64,000 nt of DNA from Neptuniibacter victor (GCA_027943745.1 AP025763.1:620001-684000); one strand, 5' to 3'. Numbered from the stretch's first letter, positions 38,747 to 48,901 are shown. The notes: generated by a model not told the origin, from the sequence alone. Translations and numbers: made by a program.

Positions 38747-39094
38747 ATGAATCCAGAAAGACGAATATATCCTAGGGTCAATGTCGCAATCCCCGCCGAA
38801 CTGATTACGCATTCGAGTGATAGCGTAGAGGTCATGCTGATTAATTTGAGCGTGGGTGGCATGTTAGTTGAAGGCGGCGAAGATATGGTCGCAATGAAAC
38901 CGCCCGTGGAAGGTGCTCCGCTGGAACTCTATCTTCATTTCGGGCTAGAAGCACAGGCCGTCCATTGCCATTGTCGGGTGGTCTACAGTCGACGTCAGTC
39001 TCAGCAATGCGTCCAATTTGGCTTGTCTCTATTGAGTATTGATCATCAAGCATTAGAGTGTCTTCAGACTTATATCAATGCGCAATTGAAATAA
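38747..39094 (+). CDS. PilZ domain c-di-GMP-binding protein
   Basis: This is a stand-alone 115-residue PilZ domain. The c-di-GMP motifs are present: ERRIYPRV (RxxxR-type, residues 4-11) and NLSVGGM, the N/DxSxxG motif, near 32-38. A beta-barrel follows with LELYLHF and HCRVVYSRRQ. It should bind c-di-GMP and act on a partner such as a motor, pilus or polysaccharide machine. No own ribosome site is clear. A strong SD lies inside the hairpin at 38706-38732 with a short leader, suggesting coupled translation. Confidence 0.9.
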   Translation: MNPERRIYPRVNVAIPAELITHSSDSVEVMLINLSVGGMLVEGGEDMVAMKPPVEGAPLELYLHFGLEAQAVHCHCRVVYSRRQSQQCVQFGLSLLSIDHQALECLQTYINAQLK

Positions 39095-39132
39095 GCCTGA
39101 AGTACAGAGGCGTTTAAGAAGTGTATGGGCGT

Positions 39133-42100
39133 TTAAATAGCCACCTGTTTATCTGGCAGATCAGGGCTTTTCAATCCTAGCTTTGCGCGAGTTGATTCGA
39201 TGACCGTCAGAGTCGCGGGCACAAACAGCAGAATTAATACGGTGCCGTAAGCTAGTCCAAACACAATAGCCACGGCCATGGGTATCAGGAATTGAGCTTG
39301 TAGCGATGTTTCAAAGAGAATCGGTGTGAGACCCGCAATGGTGGTTAGCGAGGTTAAAAGTACGGCTCGCAGACGTTGGCATGCAGCTTCGACAATCGCT
39401 TCTTCAACAGCCATCCCTTTTTTCCGTAATCCCTTATAAAACGTGACTAAGACGATCGAATCGTTGATAACTATCCCAGAAAGACCGAAACAGCCAAACA
39501 GGGATAGGATCGTCATGCTTAGCCCCATAATGCCATGGCCTAAAATAGCACCCGTTAAACCTAAAGGGATCGCGAGCATGACGGCAATCGGCCAGCTGTA
39601 GGAAGCGAAGACCCAAGCAAGAATGATGAAAATAAGTGTGAGAGCAAGCATGAGGCCTAATTGCATATCAGCCAAGGTTTCACGCTGACTTTTATTTTTA
39701 CCTTCAAAGCTTGCGGTGACGCCATATTCACCAAGCAGTTGCTCGAGTTTTTCTGTTTTCAGATCTGCAATGATCTCATCGGCATTGGCGGCCGCTTCAT
39801 CTAAGTCGGCTGTAACTTTAATTGAGAGCTGCCCGTCGACGCGGGTCAATGTATCTAAGCCTTGTTTAGCACGGAACGTGACAATATTACTGAGCGGAGT
39901 AGTACCGCCGTCAGGAAGAACGATAGGCAGCTGTTCTATAACGCTTAGGCGATCGCGCTCTGCTTCGGGAAGCTGGATGCGAACTTCAATTTCATCTCTG
40001 TTTTGATAGAAGTTTTGTACTTCTAAACCGTCGAAGGCCGCTCGTAGCTGACGCCCTACTGCATCCAGTGTTAAACCTGCTGTTTTACCTGATGGTGTTA
40101 GTTCGTAAATGAGCTGTGATTTCCCAAAGGGGAGGTCATCATCAATATTAGTGAGTCCAACATAGCCTTTAAGCAAGTCTTGTAGCGCTAAAGACGCCTG
40201 CTTGATGTTGTGAATGTCAGTACCTGACAGTTTAACTTCAATCGGTTTGCCAGGAGGGCCACTTTTGGCGACATCAATCGAAAACTTTTCAATACCGGCT
40301 GGCACGGTAATGCGTTCGCGCCAGGCTCGGTTAAATTCAGACGTACTGGTTTCTCTGCCATCACCAGGCTTTAATTCTACGAGTAACGAGCCGAATTCGT
40401 CACCGCTATTACCTGAGACAGAGTTACGTGTAAATGAGGCGCTACGAAGTCTCTGAAAGGCTACTTTTACATTGTCGCCACCCAAGGCTTCATCGGTTTC
40501 AGCAAGCGTCATATCTAAGTGACGAATAAATTGATCCACTTGAGCTGAGTCTGTACCGGCACTGAACTGGACATTGGCTGTCATTGTGTCGCGTTCAACC
40601 GCGGGGAAAAATGTGAATTTAATTCGGCCGCCAGAGATTAAGGCAATGGCAATGATAAACAGTCCAAACGCAGCCGCGATAGTTGTCCAGCGGAATTGAA
40701 CCGCTTTTGTTACTAGGTTTCTAAAGGGGCCATTTTTAAAGTGGTTGAAACCGTTTTCTAAACGAATGCGTAGCTTTGACGGGTCTAAGTCCGCGACATT
40801 TTTGATGCTGTGATGTAGATGCCCAGGAAGGATCAAGAAGCACTCCACCAGGGACGCTAAAATCACGCAAATAACCACCGTTGGGATATCGATAAGGATG
40901 TTGCCAATGGTCCCTCCGATAAGTAATAGAGGTAGGAAGGCGGCGATGGTGGTTAGAGAGGAGGCCATGACAGGGGCTAGCATTCGGTGCGCACCGCCAA
41001 TGGCAGCGTGGAGCCCGCTTTCACCCATCTGTACATGGGTTAGTGTATCCTCGCCCACGACGATGGCGTCATCGACGATAATGCCCAGTGCCATGATAAG
41101 ACCAAATAGGCTAATCATGTTGATGCTGCCGCCAATAGCATAGAGAACAGCGAGGGTGGCCATAAAGGAGACAGGAATGCCAACGGTGACCCAAAAGGCG
41201 ACCCGAGCATTTAGGAATAAAAATAGGATGCAGACAACGAGTAACAGTCCGCTAAGACCATTTTTTAAGAGTAAATTAATACGCTGCTTAACCGGCTGCC
41301 AACGTTCGTCATAAGTGACCATTTGAATATCAGATGGCATTTTCGGACGTGTTTTATCGAGCCATTGATTCAAAATTTCAGCTGATTCAAGGGTGTCCTG
41401 TGTTTCCGTGCGGCGCAGTTGCAGCATGACGGCTGGATTACCTTGATATTTTAGGAGTACTTGTTTGTCTTTGACGGCTAAAGATACGTCTGCAATATCG
41501 CCTAAGCGTACCAGTCTGCCGTCTTTGTCCGTAATAACAGGTAGTTGACGAAAACCTTCCACATCACGTTGTTGATTGAGGCTGCGGATCTGTCGTGAGC
41601 CGTCGCCTTTTGCTGCGGTCCCTGCGGGTAGATCTAGGCTTCTTAAACGAATATTGTTAGCGACTTGAGCCATGGTCATATCTAGCTCATGAAGTTGCGC
41701 AGCCGGCAGCTCAATGCTTATCTGCTTGTCAGGTAGCCCTGTGAAGTCGATTTTGTTAATCCCAAGATCGAGTAACTCTTGTTCAAACCGTTGGGCGAAA
41801 GGGCGGAGTTCTTCTAGAGAACCGTTTTTGCTACTAATGATAAGGCTGGCGATCTGTTCGTAGCGGATGATACGTTGCACTAAAGGCTCTTCAACGTCAC
41901 TGGGCAGTTCTCCTCGGACACTGTCGATCTTTTGCTTCACCTCATCAAGCAGGTAATCAACATCAGTATCCTCGTCAACTTCCATTCGAATCGAAGCGGA
42001 TCCCTGTTGCGCTGTAGAATATAATGTATCAATGCCGGTCAGGGATTTTAGCTCCTCTTCTACAGGTAAAATAATAGAGCTAGCGATATCCTCCGCTGCT

Positions 42101-42285
42101 GCGCCACTCCAGACAATTTGTACGGTAATGACGTCTAATTCAAAAGAGGGGAAAAACTGGGTGTTTAGCTTTTTGATGCCCCATACGCCAGCAAGGATCA
42201 TCAAAAGCATGAAAAGGTTTGCAGCAACTCGATGGCTTGTAAATGCTGCGGTAAGGTTATGTAGTGGGCCTTGATAGTTATTCAT
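39133..42285 (-). CDS. RND-family efflux transporter, inner-membrane pump
   Basis: The 1050-residue protein is an AcrB/MexB-superfamily RND permease. TM1 is near residues 19-36. Two large periplasmic loops and 12 predicted membrane helices follow, with the proton-relay Asp pair in ALGIIVDDAIVVGEDT. Typical blocks are GTIGNILIDIPTVV and SGIVINDSIVLVTFYK. The substrate is unknown: it belongs to a less-studied branch rather than HAE1 or HME. It overlaps the adaptor gene by 8 bp. No outer-membrane factor is encoded nearby, so it probably shares a TolC-like channel. Confidence 0.93.
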   Translation of the reverse strand: MNNYQGPLHNLTAAFTSHRVAANLFMLLMILAGVWGIKKLNTQFFPSFELDVITVQIVWSGAAAEDIASSIILPVEEELKSLTGIDTLYSTAQQGSASIRMEVDEDTDVDYLLDEVKQKIDSVRGELPSDVEEPLVQRIIRYEQIASLIISSKNGSLEELRPFAQRFEQELLDLGINKIDFTGLPDKQISIELPAAQLHELDMTMAQVANNIRLRSLDLPAGTAAKGDGSRQIRSLNQQRDVEGFRQLPVITDKDGRLVRLGDIADVSLAVKDKQVLLKYQGNPAVMLQLRRTETQDTLESAEILNQWLDKTRPKMPSDIQMVTYDERWQPVKQRINLLLKNGLSGLLLVVCILFLFLNARVAFWVTVGIPVSFMATLAVLYAIGGSINMISLFGLIMALGIIVDDAIVVGEDTLTHVQMGESGLHAAIGGAHRMLAPVMASSLTTIAAFLPLLLIGGTIGNILIDIPTVVICVILASLVECFLILPGHLHHSIKNVADLDPSKLRIRLENGFNHFKNGPFRNLVTKAVQFRWTTIAAAFGLFIIAIALISGGRIKFTFFPAVERDTMTANVQFSAGTDSAQVDQFIRHLDMTLAETDEALGGDNVKVAFQRLRSASFTRNSVSGNSGDEFGSLLVELKPGDGRETSTSEFNRAWRERITVPAGIEKFSIDVAKSGPPGKPIEVKLSGTDIHNIKQASLALQDLLKGYVGLTNIDDDLPFGKSQLIYELTPSGKTAGLTLDAVGRQLRAAFDGLEVQNFYQNRDEIEVRIQLPEAERDRLSVIEQLPIVLPDGGTTPLSNIVTFRAKQGLDTLTRVDGQLSIKVTADLDEAAANADEIIADLKTEKLEQLLGEYGVTASFEGKNKSQRETLADMQLGLMLALTLIFIILAWVFASYSWPIAVMLAIPLGLTGAILGHGIMGLSMTILSLFGCFGLSGIVINDSIVLVTFYKGLRKKGMAVEEAIVEAACQRLRAVLLTSLTTIAGLTPILFETSLQAQFLIPMAVAIVFGLAYGTVLILLFVPATLTVIESTRAKLGLKSPDLPDKQVAI

Positions 42286-43621
42286 TTACAGACCCTTTAT
42301 TAGCGGGGCTGCTTTGGTTTGATTGCTTTGCGAGGATAGGCTCGGCCGCTGGATTCGCGGTTGATGAAGAGAACTCTTTTACACGTAGACCGGTAATGGC
42401 ATTGGGTAACTGGGTGGTCACAAGTCGATCGTTGGGTTGAATTTGATTGCTGGTTACGAGTACGACCGGGTTTCCTTGGAAATCAATACTATCTCCAATA
42501 CGATTAACCTGGATCGCCTCTAGACGTTCATCAACCACTCGGTAAATTCTATCTAATCCGTAAAGCGCCATCGGAGGTAATGGGATCGCCTGCTCAACAC
42601 CAGGTAGACTCACATTGATCTCAATAGAGCGGCCTGGTTCTGGGAAGTATGCTTGATTCTGTATGCTGAAAAGACCATCTACCCCTGCGCGGCCGTTATT
42701 GACTTCTGCGGCGATTCTATCCAATCGCAGCGAAATGACTTCGCCATCTATCTGGCCGTTAGCGATAATACCTTGTGCTGATTTAGAGGCTCTTAGTATG
42801 GGAAGAATTCGATTGGGGATTTGTGCTCTGATCTCCAAACGATCCAAACTGTATAAGCCTAAAAGGGGATCACCCGAGCGTACTCTATCCCCAGGAGCCA
42901 CACTCAAACTTGCTACTCTTCCACTGTATGGTGCTTTAATCTGCGTACGTGATAGATCTAGCTTTGCTGCGTCAAGCAAGCTGTTTGCTCTAAGTAGCTG
43001 GGATTCTAATTGACGTAAACGGTTGGGATGATCGGCAATGGATTGCTCTCGTTGTGTGAGGGCTAGCGCTTGCTGCTGGTAGTCTCTACGTGAGGCATCA
43101 AGTTTTTCTTGGCTGGTTAATTTCCGCTTAATGAGGTTTTCGTAGCGCTTTACTGTCTTATAACTTAGCTGTTGTAGATTCTTTTCAATCTTTAATGCTT
43201 TTAAATCCGCATTGTGGCGAACTTTTTCTGTTTCTACTTGTGCAACGTAGTTGTCAACATCCGCTTGTCGTTGAGTGACAAGAAGCTTGGCATCACTATC
43301 ATCAAGTTGAATCAGTAATTGATTTGGGGAGATTGCGTTGCCTTCATCAATGTGGACAGCGCCCACAAAAGCAGTCACAGCAGCGGTGACTTTACTCATG
43401 CGCGGCGATTCAACCTTGCCGTATAGCTTAAGAGAGGGTTGATGGATGCCGGGCTCAGCTGCAATGGTGCGAACACTCCATATTTTTTCTTGGACGGGCC
43501 TAGAGGGGGCTTGTGGCTTATTCATTTTGAGGATGACAAATGTAGCGATCGCCACCCCAATGATAACGATGGGGAGGACCCATTTTAGATGGTTAACTTT
43601 ACTCGTTGTTGTGTTGCTCAT
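42278..43621 (-). CDS. RND efflux periplasmic adaptor subunit (HlyD/AcrA type)
   Basis: The 447-residue adaptor has an N-terminal TM anchor (HLKWVLPIVIIGVAIATFVIL, about 12-32). A biotinyl-lipoyl-like half follows (GAVHIDEGNAISPNQLLIQLDD), then a long coiled-coil hairpin (about 115-215), a lipoyl return with IKAPYSGRVASLSVAPGDRV, and beta-barrel domains. It bridges the RND pump and an outer-membrane channel. It is the first gene of a two-gene unit; its 3' end overlaps the pump start. A 248-bp spacer separates it from the divergent hydrolase at 43870. No regulator is visible. Confidence 0.93.
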   Translation of the reverse strand: MSNTTTSKVNHLKWVLPIVIIGVAIATFVILKMNKPQAPSRPVQEKIWSVRTIAAEPGIHQPSLKLYGKVESPRMSKVTAAVTAFVGAVHIDEGNAISPNQLLIQLDDSDAKLLVTQRQADVDNYVAQVETEKVRHNADLKALKIEKNLQQLSYKTVKRYENLIKRKLTSQEKLDASRRDYQQQALALTQREQSIADHPNRLRQLESQLLRANSLLDAAKLDLSRTQIKAPYSGRVASLSVAPGDRVRSGDPLLGLYSLDRLEIRAQIPNRILPILRASKSAQGIIANGQIDGEVISLRLDRIAAEVNNGRAGVDGLFSIQNQAYFPEPGRSIEINVSLPGVEQAIPLPPMALYGLDRIYRVVDERLEAIQVNRIGDSIDFQGNPVVLVTSNQIQPNDRLVTTQLPNAITGLRVKEFSSSTANPAAEPILAKQSNQSSPANKGSVNE

Positions 43622-43869
43622 GCTACGCTCATCATCTAATTGAAAGCCAGTATTAGGTCGTGCTTAACGGCAATATTAGCCGAATCCTATGTTGATGTTC
43701 AGTAATCGTTTCGTATCTTTACACTCTGGAGTATCTCATGAGTTGTTCCTTTTTATGTAAAAGCTCGCTAGTTTGCCCTTTCGGAGCGTTGAACAAGCAA
43801 CATTGTTCGCGAGAACCAATACTCTTATGCTAACTTCTTGATATCAATGAGTCATAACCTGGAGGCTAG

Positions 43870-44718
43870 ATGCATACTTCAAGTGTACGTTGTTTAAACG
43901 CGACTGGATTTCATAATATGGTTTACCATGAGTGGGGTAGTCAAGATAACGAACGCGTTATTATCTGTGTGCACGGTCTAGCTAGAAATAGTCGTGATTT
44001 TGATGAGTTAGCGCGGGTGTTGGCGCGAGATTATCGGGTTATATGTCCTGATATTGTTGGCAGAGGAGAAAGCGATTGGTTGCCTGCAGGTCAGGAATAT
44101 GGGTTGCCGCAATATTTAAATGATATGACGACGTTAATTGCTCGCTTAAATGTGGAGCAAGTAGATTGGGTTGGGACCTCGATGGGGGGGATCATTGGTA
44201 TGTGCTTGGCGGCATTACCTGATTCCCCGATTAAGCATCTGGTGCTCAATGACATCGGCGGTCTTGTACCTGCAACAGCTTTGCAAAGAATCTCTGACTA
44301 TTTAGGTGAACAGCGTTTCAATAGTTTAGCTGAAGTTGAAGCGTATATGCGTCAGACCTATCAATCATTTCAAAACCTCACCGATGCTCAATGGCTCCAT
44401 TTAGCGAAGTGTGGAGCAAAACCTGACGGAGATGAAGGTTATCGTCTGCATTATGATCCAGTGATTGCAGAAACAACGAAGAGTGCAAGTAAAGAAGACA
44501 TTAATCTCTGGCCTATCTGGTCTGCAATTTCAATCCCACAGCTGTTGATATGGGGAGAGGAATCGGATGTTCTGCAAGAGGAAACCGTGCGTACCATGCA
44601 AGCAAACGATAAACTAGAACTCTTCAGTGTCCCGGGGATTGGTCATGTACCCTCTTTGATGGAAGCTGGCCATATTGAGCGAATTCAGCATTGGCTTCGC
44701 GAACACAGAAACGAGTAG
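43870..44718 (+). CDS. Alpha/beta hydrolase
   Basis: This is a cytoplasmic 282-residue hydrolase. The oxyanion motif HGLARNSRDF lies near 35-44, the Asp/Gly-rich loop DIVGRGESDW follows, the nucleophile elbow is GTSMGG, and the late LLIWGEESDVLQEE acid and GIGHVPSLM His complete a triad. It resembles homoserine-acetyltransferase-like or haloalkane-type hydrolases; the substrate cannot be named. GGAGG lies five bases before ATG. The glycerate-kinase-like gene follows after 27 bp, probably in one operon. Confidence 0.85.
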   Translation: MHTSSVRCLNATGFHNMVYHEWGSQDNERVIICVHGLARNSRDFDELARVLARDYRVICPDIVGRGESDWLPAGQEYGLPQYLNDMTTLIARLNVEQVDWVGTSMGGIIGMCLAALPDSPIKHLVLNDIGGLVPATALQRISDYLGEQRFNSLAEVEAYMRQTYQSFQNLTDAQWLHLAKCGAKPDGDEGYRLHYDPVIAETTKSASKEDINLWPIWSAISIPQLLIWGEESDVLQEETVRTMQANDKLELFSVPGIGHVPSLMEAGHIERIQHWLREHRNE

Positions 44719-44745
44719 TGTATTCCCACCATATTAGGAGTCAGG

Positions 44746-45750
44746 ATGAGCGTATTAACCCGTTGGCCACAAGATCAGCTTTGTTTGAGTTATCGTGAAC
44801 GAGAGGAAGCGGTAACTGCCGTTGAGAAAGCTTTTGCATCTACGCTTGAATCATTGAAAGTAGATATTGGCCTTGTGGATATGTTCGAAGCTATTTACGT
44901 TCCCTTAGGGGCCTGGCTTGCTTGTCGAAAGCGGCAGAAGAATGGGCCTTTGGTGATTGGTATCAATGGCGCTCAAGGGGCCGGTAAATCGACCCTGTTC
45001 AATCTAGTAGAAGTGATCTTGACCGAGGGATTTAATCTCAACGTGGTTGGATTCTCAATTGATGACCTTTATAAAACATACGATGAACGGGTAGAGCTTT
45101 CTGAAACAGTTCATCCATTATTGCGTACCCGCGGTGTCCCAGGAACTCATGATGTAGATCTTGGTATTGAGATTTTAAACTCTCTAAAGACGAGTGATGA
45201 AAATACAGTCACTAAAATACCTGTATTTGATAAGTCGACAGATGATCGTTGTCAGGCGGCAGTATGGCAAGAGTGGGTGGGACCCGCAGATGTAATTGTT
45301 CTAGAGGGTTGGTGTGTTGGTGCAGATCCGCAATCACCGGAAGCTTTGAAAGGAGCTATTAATGAGTTAGAGCGCCAAAAAGATAAAAATGGACTTTGGC
45401 GCGACTATGTCAATGCTCAGTTATCTGGCCCATATCAAGAACTTTTCTCCATGATCGAAGTGCTGATTATGTTGAAAGTGCCTAGTATGGATGCTGTATT
45501 TGAGTGGCGTTCCTTGCAAGAAAAGAAATTAGCGGAGCGGGTAAAATATATCTACGATACTCAGCAGCCAACTGAGCATCTACGTATTATGGATGAAGAG
45601 CAGATTCAACGTTTTATTCAGCATTATGAACGTTTGACTCGGCATATGCTGGAGGAGATGCCAGGACGAGCAGATATAACCTTATGCTTGAACGACAATC
45701 ATAAAGTCTCCGAAATACGGATTAACAGTCCATTGCAGAGTTGTGGGTAA
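44746..45750 (+). CDS. D-glycerate 3-kinase-like P-loop kinase
   Basis: The 334-residue protein has the Walker A motif GAQGAGKST (about 75-83), SIDDLYKTYDER, RTRGVPGTHDVDLG and VIVLEGWCVGADPQ. These are hallmarks of the plant/proteobacterial GLYK-type glycerate kinases and related YggC-like kinases. The expected reaction phosphorylates D-glycerate with ATP to 3-phosphoglycerate, closing a glycolate/serine salvage route. No glycolate genes are adjacent. GGAG precedes the ATG. The exact substrate is inferred from family only. Confidence 0.82.
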   Translation: MSVLTRWPQDQLCLSYREREEAVTAVEKAFASTLESLKVDIGLVDMFEAIYVPLGAWLACRKRQKNGPLVIGINGAQGAGKSTLFNLVEVILTEGFNLNVVGFSIDDLYKTYDERVELSETVHPLLRTRGVPGTHDVDLGIEILNSLKTSDENTVTKIPVFDKSTDDRCQAAVWQEWVGPADVIVLEGWCVGADPQSPEALKGAINELERQKDKNGLWRDYVNAQLSGPYQELFSMIEVLIMLKVPSMDAVFEWRSLQEKKLAERVKYIYDTQQPTEHLRIMDEEQIQRFIQHYERLTRHMLEEMPGRADITLCLNDNHKVSEIRINSPLQSCG

Positions 45751-45845
45751 ATAATGAAGTGTCGAACAGAGTGATGTTCCATCGCTCTGTTGGTGTTTTC
45801 ATTGCTGTACCAATAGATCGATACTTATTAAATAAAGGCTATGAG

Positions 45846-46532
45846 CTATATAGGTAAGAAGGTCATAGAAGCCGCTCCTTGAACGACACGATTAATCGTA
45901 CGATTGGTTTTATCTGAGATAATCCGCGCCATTAGGTCTTGAATTCCAATTAGCTTCCCTAGAATACGTTCGTAGCTGTAATTACTGATACCCTCTTCCG
46001 ATATACCATTGCTCAAAATATATAATTGGCCTTGGGAGTCTTTTCGATTGTTTAGGTGCCAAGCGACCGATTCTAAATTACGAGCAGAGTTGTATAGTTT
46101 CTGTTGATTGAGATCATCAAGAAAGAAAATCTCTTTTTTCCCATCATAGGCTGCATCTAACATGCCCGTAATACCCGCCATTAAGGCAAATACCCTGTCG
46201 CCATGGAAGGTTTCTGAAAATGCTAAGGGGACAGCAGCAGTACCATCTAGATTGTTCAGCTCAGCAAAGCCTGTTGCTAAACGTTGCGCAGGGAAGAGCT
46301 GATCTAGACGCTTTTCTACCGTCATGCCCGGTGTTTTTTGAAGCTCTTTAGGATTACGCTTGTACAGTTTAATTGTCAGCTCTCGGGTGAGTTTTCGCCA
46401 CTCTTTTAGGTTTACATCCGAGACCATGTCAATATCTGATTTTGCTAGATTCTTCATGTCGAATGGCTTGGCATTTTTGTCCATGCAGCCAGTAGAAAGA
46501 ATTAAAACTGCGAAGATGAGGATGAAGCGCAT
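45846..46532 (-). CDS. Lipoprotein of unknown function
   Basis: The 228-residue protein has a lipoprotein signal MRFILIFAVLILSTGC with lipobox LSTGC (Cys16). The mature part is mostly helical: LKEWRKLTRELTIKLYKRNPKEL near the start and a GVFALMAG-like helix FALMAGITGMLDAAYDGK in the middle. A late segment mentions RIISDKTNRTINRVVQGAAS. AAGGGA lies before the ATG. I do not recognise a family. Asp at +2 (CMD) is not adjacent to the Cys, so outer-membrane sorting is likely by the usual rule. Confidence 0.72.
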   Translation of the reverse strand: MRFILIFAVLILSTGCMDKNAKPFDMKNLAKSDIDMVSDVNLKEWRKLTRELTIKLYKRNPKELQKTPGMTVEKRLDQLFPAQRLATGFAELNNLDGTAAVPLAFSETFHGDRVFALMAGITGMLDAAYDGKKEIFFLDDLNQQKLYNSARNLESVAWHLNNRKDSQGQLYILSNGISEEGISNYSYERILGKLIGIQDLMARIISDKTNRTINRVVQGAASMTFLPI

Positions 46533-46620
46533 AAAATCCCTTAAGCGGACGTAGAAAGTGTAGCTTCAAACTATAAAGGTTTTAGTTAAGTAGATACAAG
46601 TAACGGGAGAGTATCTAATC

Positions 46621-47463
46621 GTGCGAGATTTTGAGCAGTGGCTTGAGAATCAGAGAGTTAATATCATTCGTAGGATGCCTATTGCTGGTGGTGATACTGC
46701 AAATAGTGAACGTGTTTTATTATCAGATGGTCGCTCTTTATTTGTTAAAACAATGTTGAAACCCATATTTGATATATTCAGGGCAGAAGCTACTGGGCTC
46801 GAGGCGTTAAACGATAGTGGGGTTCTCTCTGTTCCAGAAGTGATCTACGTAGATCACCAAGTTTTAGTGTTGGAATACTTGGAACCGGTGCAAAAATGTA
46901 TCAATTATCAATCGCTGTTAGGTCGCTCGTTAGGGCTTCTGCATCAGCAAGAAAAAGCGCATTTTGGCTTTGATATTGATACCTATTGCGGCGCTACACG
47001 CCAACCGAATACAGCTACAAGTGACGGGTACGAATTTTACATTAATTGTCGATACCTCTTTCTAGCTGAAATCTGTTTAGCGCGAGGCTTGCTTGATATT
47101 AAGGATGTACGGGCATTAGAGACTATTTGCCGGCGCTTACCTGACTTGATACCCCGACAGAGGCCTGTGCTACTTCATGGCGATTTATGGAGCGGCAATG
47201 TTTATCAAGATAAGGTAGGGAAGCCTGTACTTATTGACCCAGCTGTTTATTGGGGGTGGCCGGAAGCTGATATTGCTATGACTCATTTGTTTGGCGGCTT
47301 TTCTACAGAATTTTATGACTCATATGAGCAAACCAACCCAGTAGAAAATGGTTGGAGAGGAAGGGTTGATCTTTATAACCTATGGCATTTACTGAATCAT
47401 CTAGTCTTGTTTGGTGAGGGGTATCGAGAAAGTGTTGTGCGTGTGATTGAACGGTATCGATGA
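46621..47463 (+). CDS. Fructosamine kinase-family protein (YniA-like)
   Basis: The 280-residue protein-kinase-like phosphotransferase has LFVKTML as the ATP Lys strand, the catalytic block LLHGDLWSGNVYQD and the metal-binding LIDPAVYWGWPEADIAM. This is diagnostic of the fructosamine-3-kinase/YniA family, which phosphorylates ketoamines formed by sugar on proteins or amino acids to allow deglycation. The start is GTG at 46621 after a CGGGAG stretch. It precedes pdxH by about 100 bp and is probably transcribed separately. Confidence 0.9.
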   Translation: MRDFEQWLENQRVNIIRRMPIAGGDTANSERVLLSDGRSLFVKTMLKPIFDIFRAEATGLEALNDSGVLSVPEVIYVDHQVLVLEYLEPVQKCINYQSLLGRSLGLLHQQEKAHFGFDIDTYCGATRQPNTATSDGYEFYINCRYLFLAEICLARGLLDIKDVRALETICRRLPDLIPRQRPVLLHGDLWSGNVYQDKVGKPVLIDPAVYWGWPEADIAMTHLFGGFSTEFYDSYEQTNPVENGWRGRVDLYNLWHLLNHLVLFGEGYRESVVRVIERYR

Positions 47464-47565
47464 AATAGCATTTAGATTCCTTGTCGATATCATGCGTGTT
47501 TAATTTATTCACATGTTCTCTCAATGTTATAGTGCGCCTAATTGAGACCGTTAAAAGAGATATTT

Positions 47566-48213
47566 ATGAAGACGAAAGGCGATTTGACAGCTACGCGCCG
47601 AGAATATTTAGCACAACCGTTGCTAGAGCATGATTTAGAAGAAGACCCTATCGCACAATTTTCAAAATGGATGGAAGCCGCCATGGAGGTCTCACCGGAT
47701 GATGCGACGTCAATGACATTGGCGACCGCTGATAAATCTGGCATGCCTTCAGCTCGTATTGTGCTTTTAAAGCATTTCGATGACGAGGGGTTTGCGTGGT
47801 ATACGGATTATCGCAGCCAGAAGGGGGCTGACCTAGCTGAGAATCCCAAGGCTGAACTTATGTTTTACTGGTATGGATTAGAGCGCCAAGTTCGTATTCA
47901 AGGTACGGTCGAAAAGTTAGCTAAGGCTCAGGGTGAAAAGTATTTTAATGAACGCCCTTTAGGGAGTCGTTTAAGTGCTGCTGCATCATGTCAGAGTCAT
48001 CCCGTAGAAAGTAGGGAGAAGCTAGAGCAAGCAGTCCATGATCTAGAAAGCGCTCATGCGGATGGTAATATTCCTCATCCTCCAGAATGGGGGGGCTATA
48101 TTTTAAAGCCGTCTCGTATTGAATTTTGGCAGGGGCGTGAAAATCGTTTACATGATCGCTTTCAATTTAACTTAACCGCCACCGGTTGGCAGGTTCAGAG
48201 GTTACAACCATGA
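47566..48213 (+). CDS. pdxH: Pyridoxamine/pyridoxine 5'-phosphate oxidase
   Basis: The 215-residue FMN flavoprotein has PSARIVLLKHFDDEGFAWYTDYRSQKG and ELMFYWYGLERQVRIQGTVE as FMN-binding strands. The C-terminal signature is IEFWQGRENRLHDR, with the substrate-binding RLHDR. It makes pyridoxal 5'-phosphate, which dapC and other PLP enzymes need. ATG 47566 gives the usual family length, with AAGAGA upstream. Its TGA overlaps the ATG of the next gene, so the esterase is translationally coupled. Confidence 0.96.
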   Translation: MKTKGDLTATRREYLAQPLLEHDLEEDPIAQFSKWMEAAMEVSPDDATSMTLATADKSGMPSARIVLLKHFDDEGFAWYTDYRSQKGADLAENPKAELMFYWYGLERQVRIQGTVEKLAKAQGEKYFNERPLGSRLSAAASCQSHPVESREKLEQAVHDLESAHADGNIPHPPEWGGYILKPSRIEFWQGRENRLHDRFQFNLTATGWQVQRLQP

Positions 48214-48887
48214 GCTCAGAAACAGATGCTACTATGGTCCGAGTAGAGCCTAGCAATACACCAAATGCTTGTGTTATTTGGTTGCATGGATTGGGGGCTG
48301 ATGGTCATGATTTTAAACCGATTATTCCTTATCTGAAATTACCTGAATCATTATCCGTTCGTTTTCTTTTTCCCCATGCGGAAGAGATGCCCGTTACCGT
48401 CAATGGCGGCATGCCAATGCGTGCGTGGTACGATATTTTGGAAATGAATATCGACCGAAAAGTAGATAAAGCAGCGCTGATCGCTTCTAGTCAAAGGATT
48501 CAATCGCTTATTGATGAGCAAATAGCGGAAGGTATTCCTGCTGACAAGATTCTTTTGGCGGGCTTCTCTCAAGGAGGAGCAGTGGTCTACCATGCGGCTT
48601 TGACTTACTCAAAGCCGTTGGCCGGTCTTGTAGCCTTGTCGACTTATATGGCTACTTTTGAAGAGATTAATAGCGCTAAAGCGCCAGCAAATGCGGCATT
48701 ACCTATATGGGTCGCACATGGCGCTATGGATGAAGTTGTTGCATTACAATTGGGTGAACAAGCAATTTCTGCTTTACACGAAATGAATTATGAGACTGAG
48801 TGGCACACTTTTCCGATGGGGCACGAAGTCGTTTTAGAAGAGATAGAAGCGCTAGGCAGCTGGATGATAAAGCAGCTGGCTATCTAA
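48210..48887 (+). CDS. Carboxylesterase/lysophospholipase-like alpha/beta hydrolase
   Basis: The protein of 225 residues belongs to the small phospholipase/carboxylesterase family (EstB, YpfH-like). CVIWLHGLGADGHDF holds the oxyanion region, PMRAWYDI follows, the nucleophile is in GFSQGGA, and Asp and His are in the WVAHGAMDEVV and MGHEV segments. It hydrolyses short acyl esters or acyl-thioester modifications. ATG 48210 overlaps the pdxH stop (ATGA), so I prefer it to an earlier in-frame start inside pdxH. slyD follows after 14 bp. Confidence 0.88.
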   Translation: MSSETDATMVRVEPSNTPNACVIWLHGLGADGHDFKPIIPYLKLPESLSVRFLFPHAEEMPVTVNGGMPMRAWYDILEMNIDRKVDKAALIASSQRIQSLIDEQIAEGIPADKILLAGFSQGGAVVYHAALTYSKPLAGLVALSTYMATFEEINSAKAPANAALPIWVAHGAMDEVVALQLGEQAISALHEMNYETEWHTFPMGHEVVLEEIEALGSWMIKQLAI

Positions 48888-48901
48888 CGTTGGAGATATA
48901 C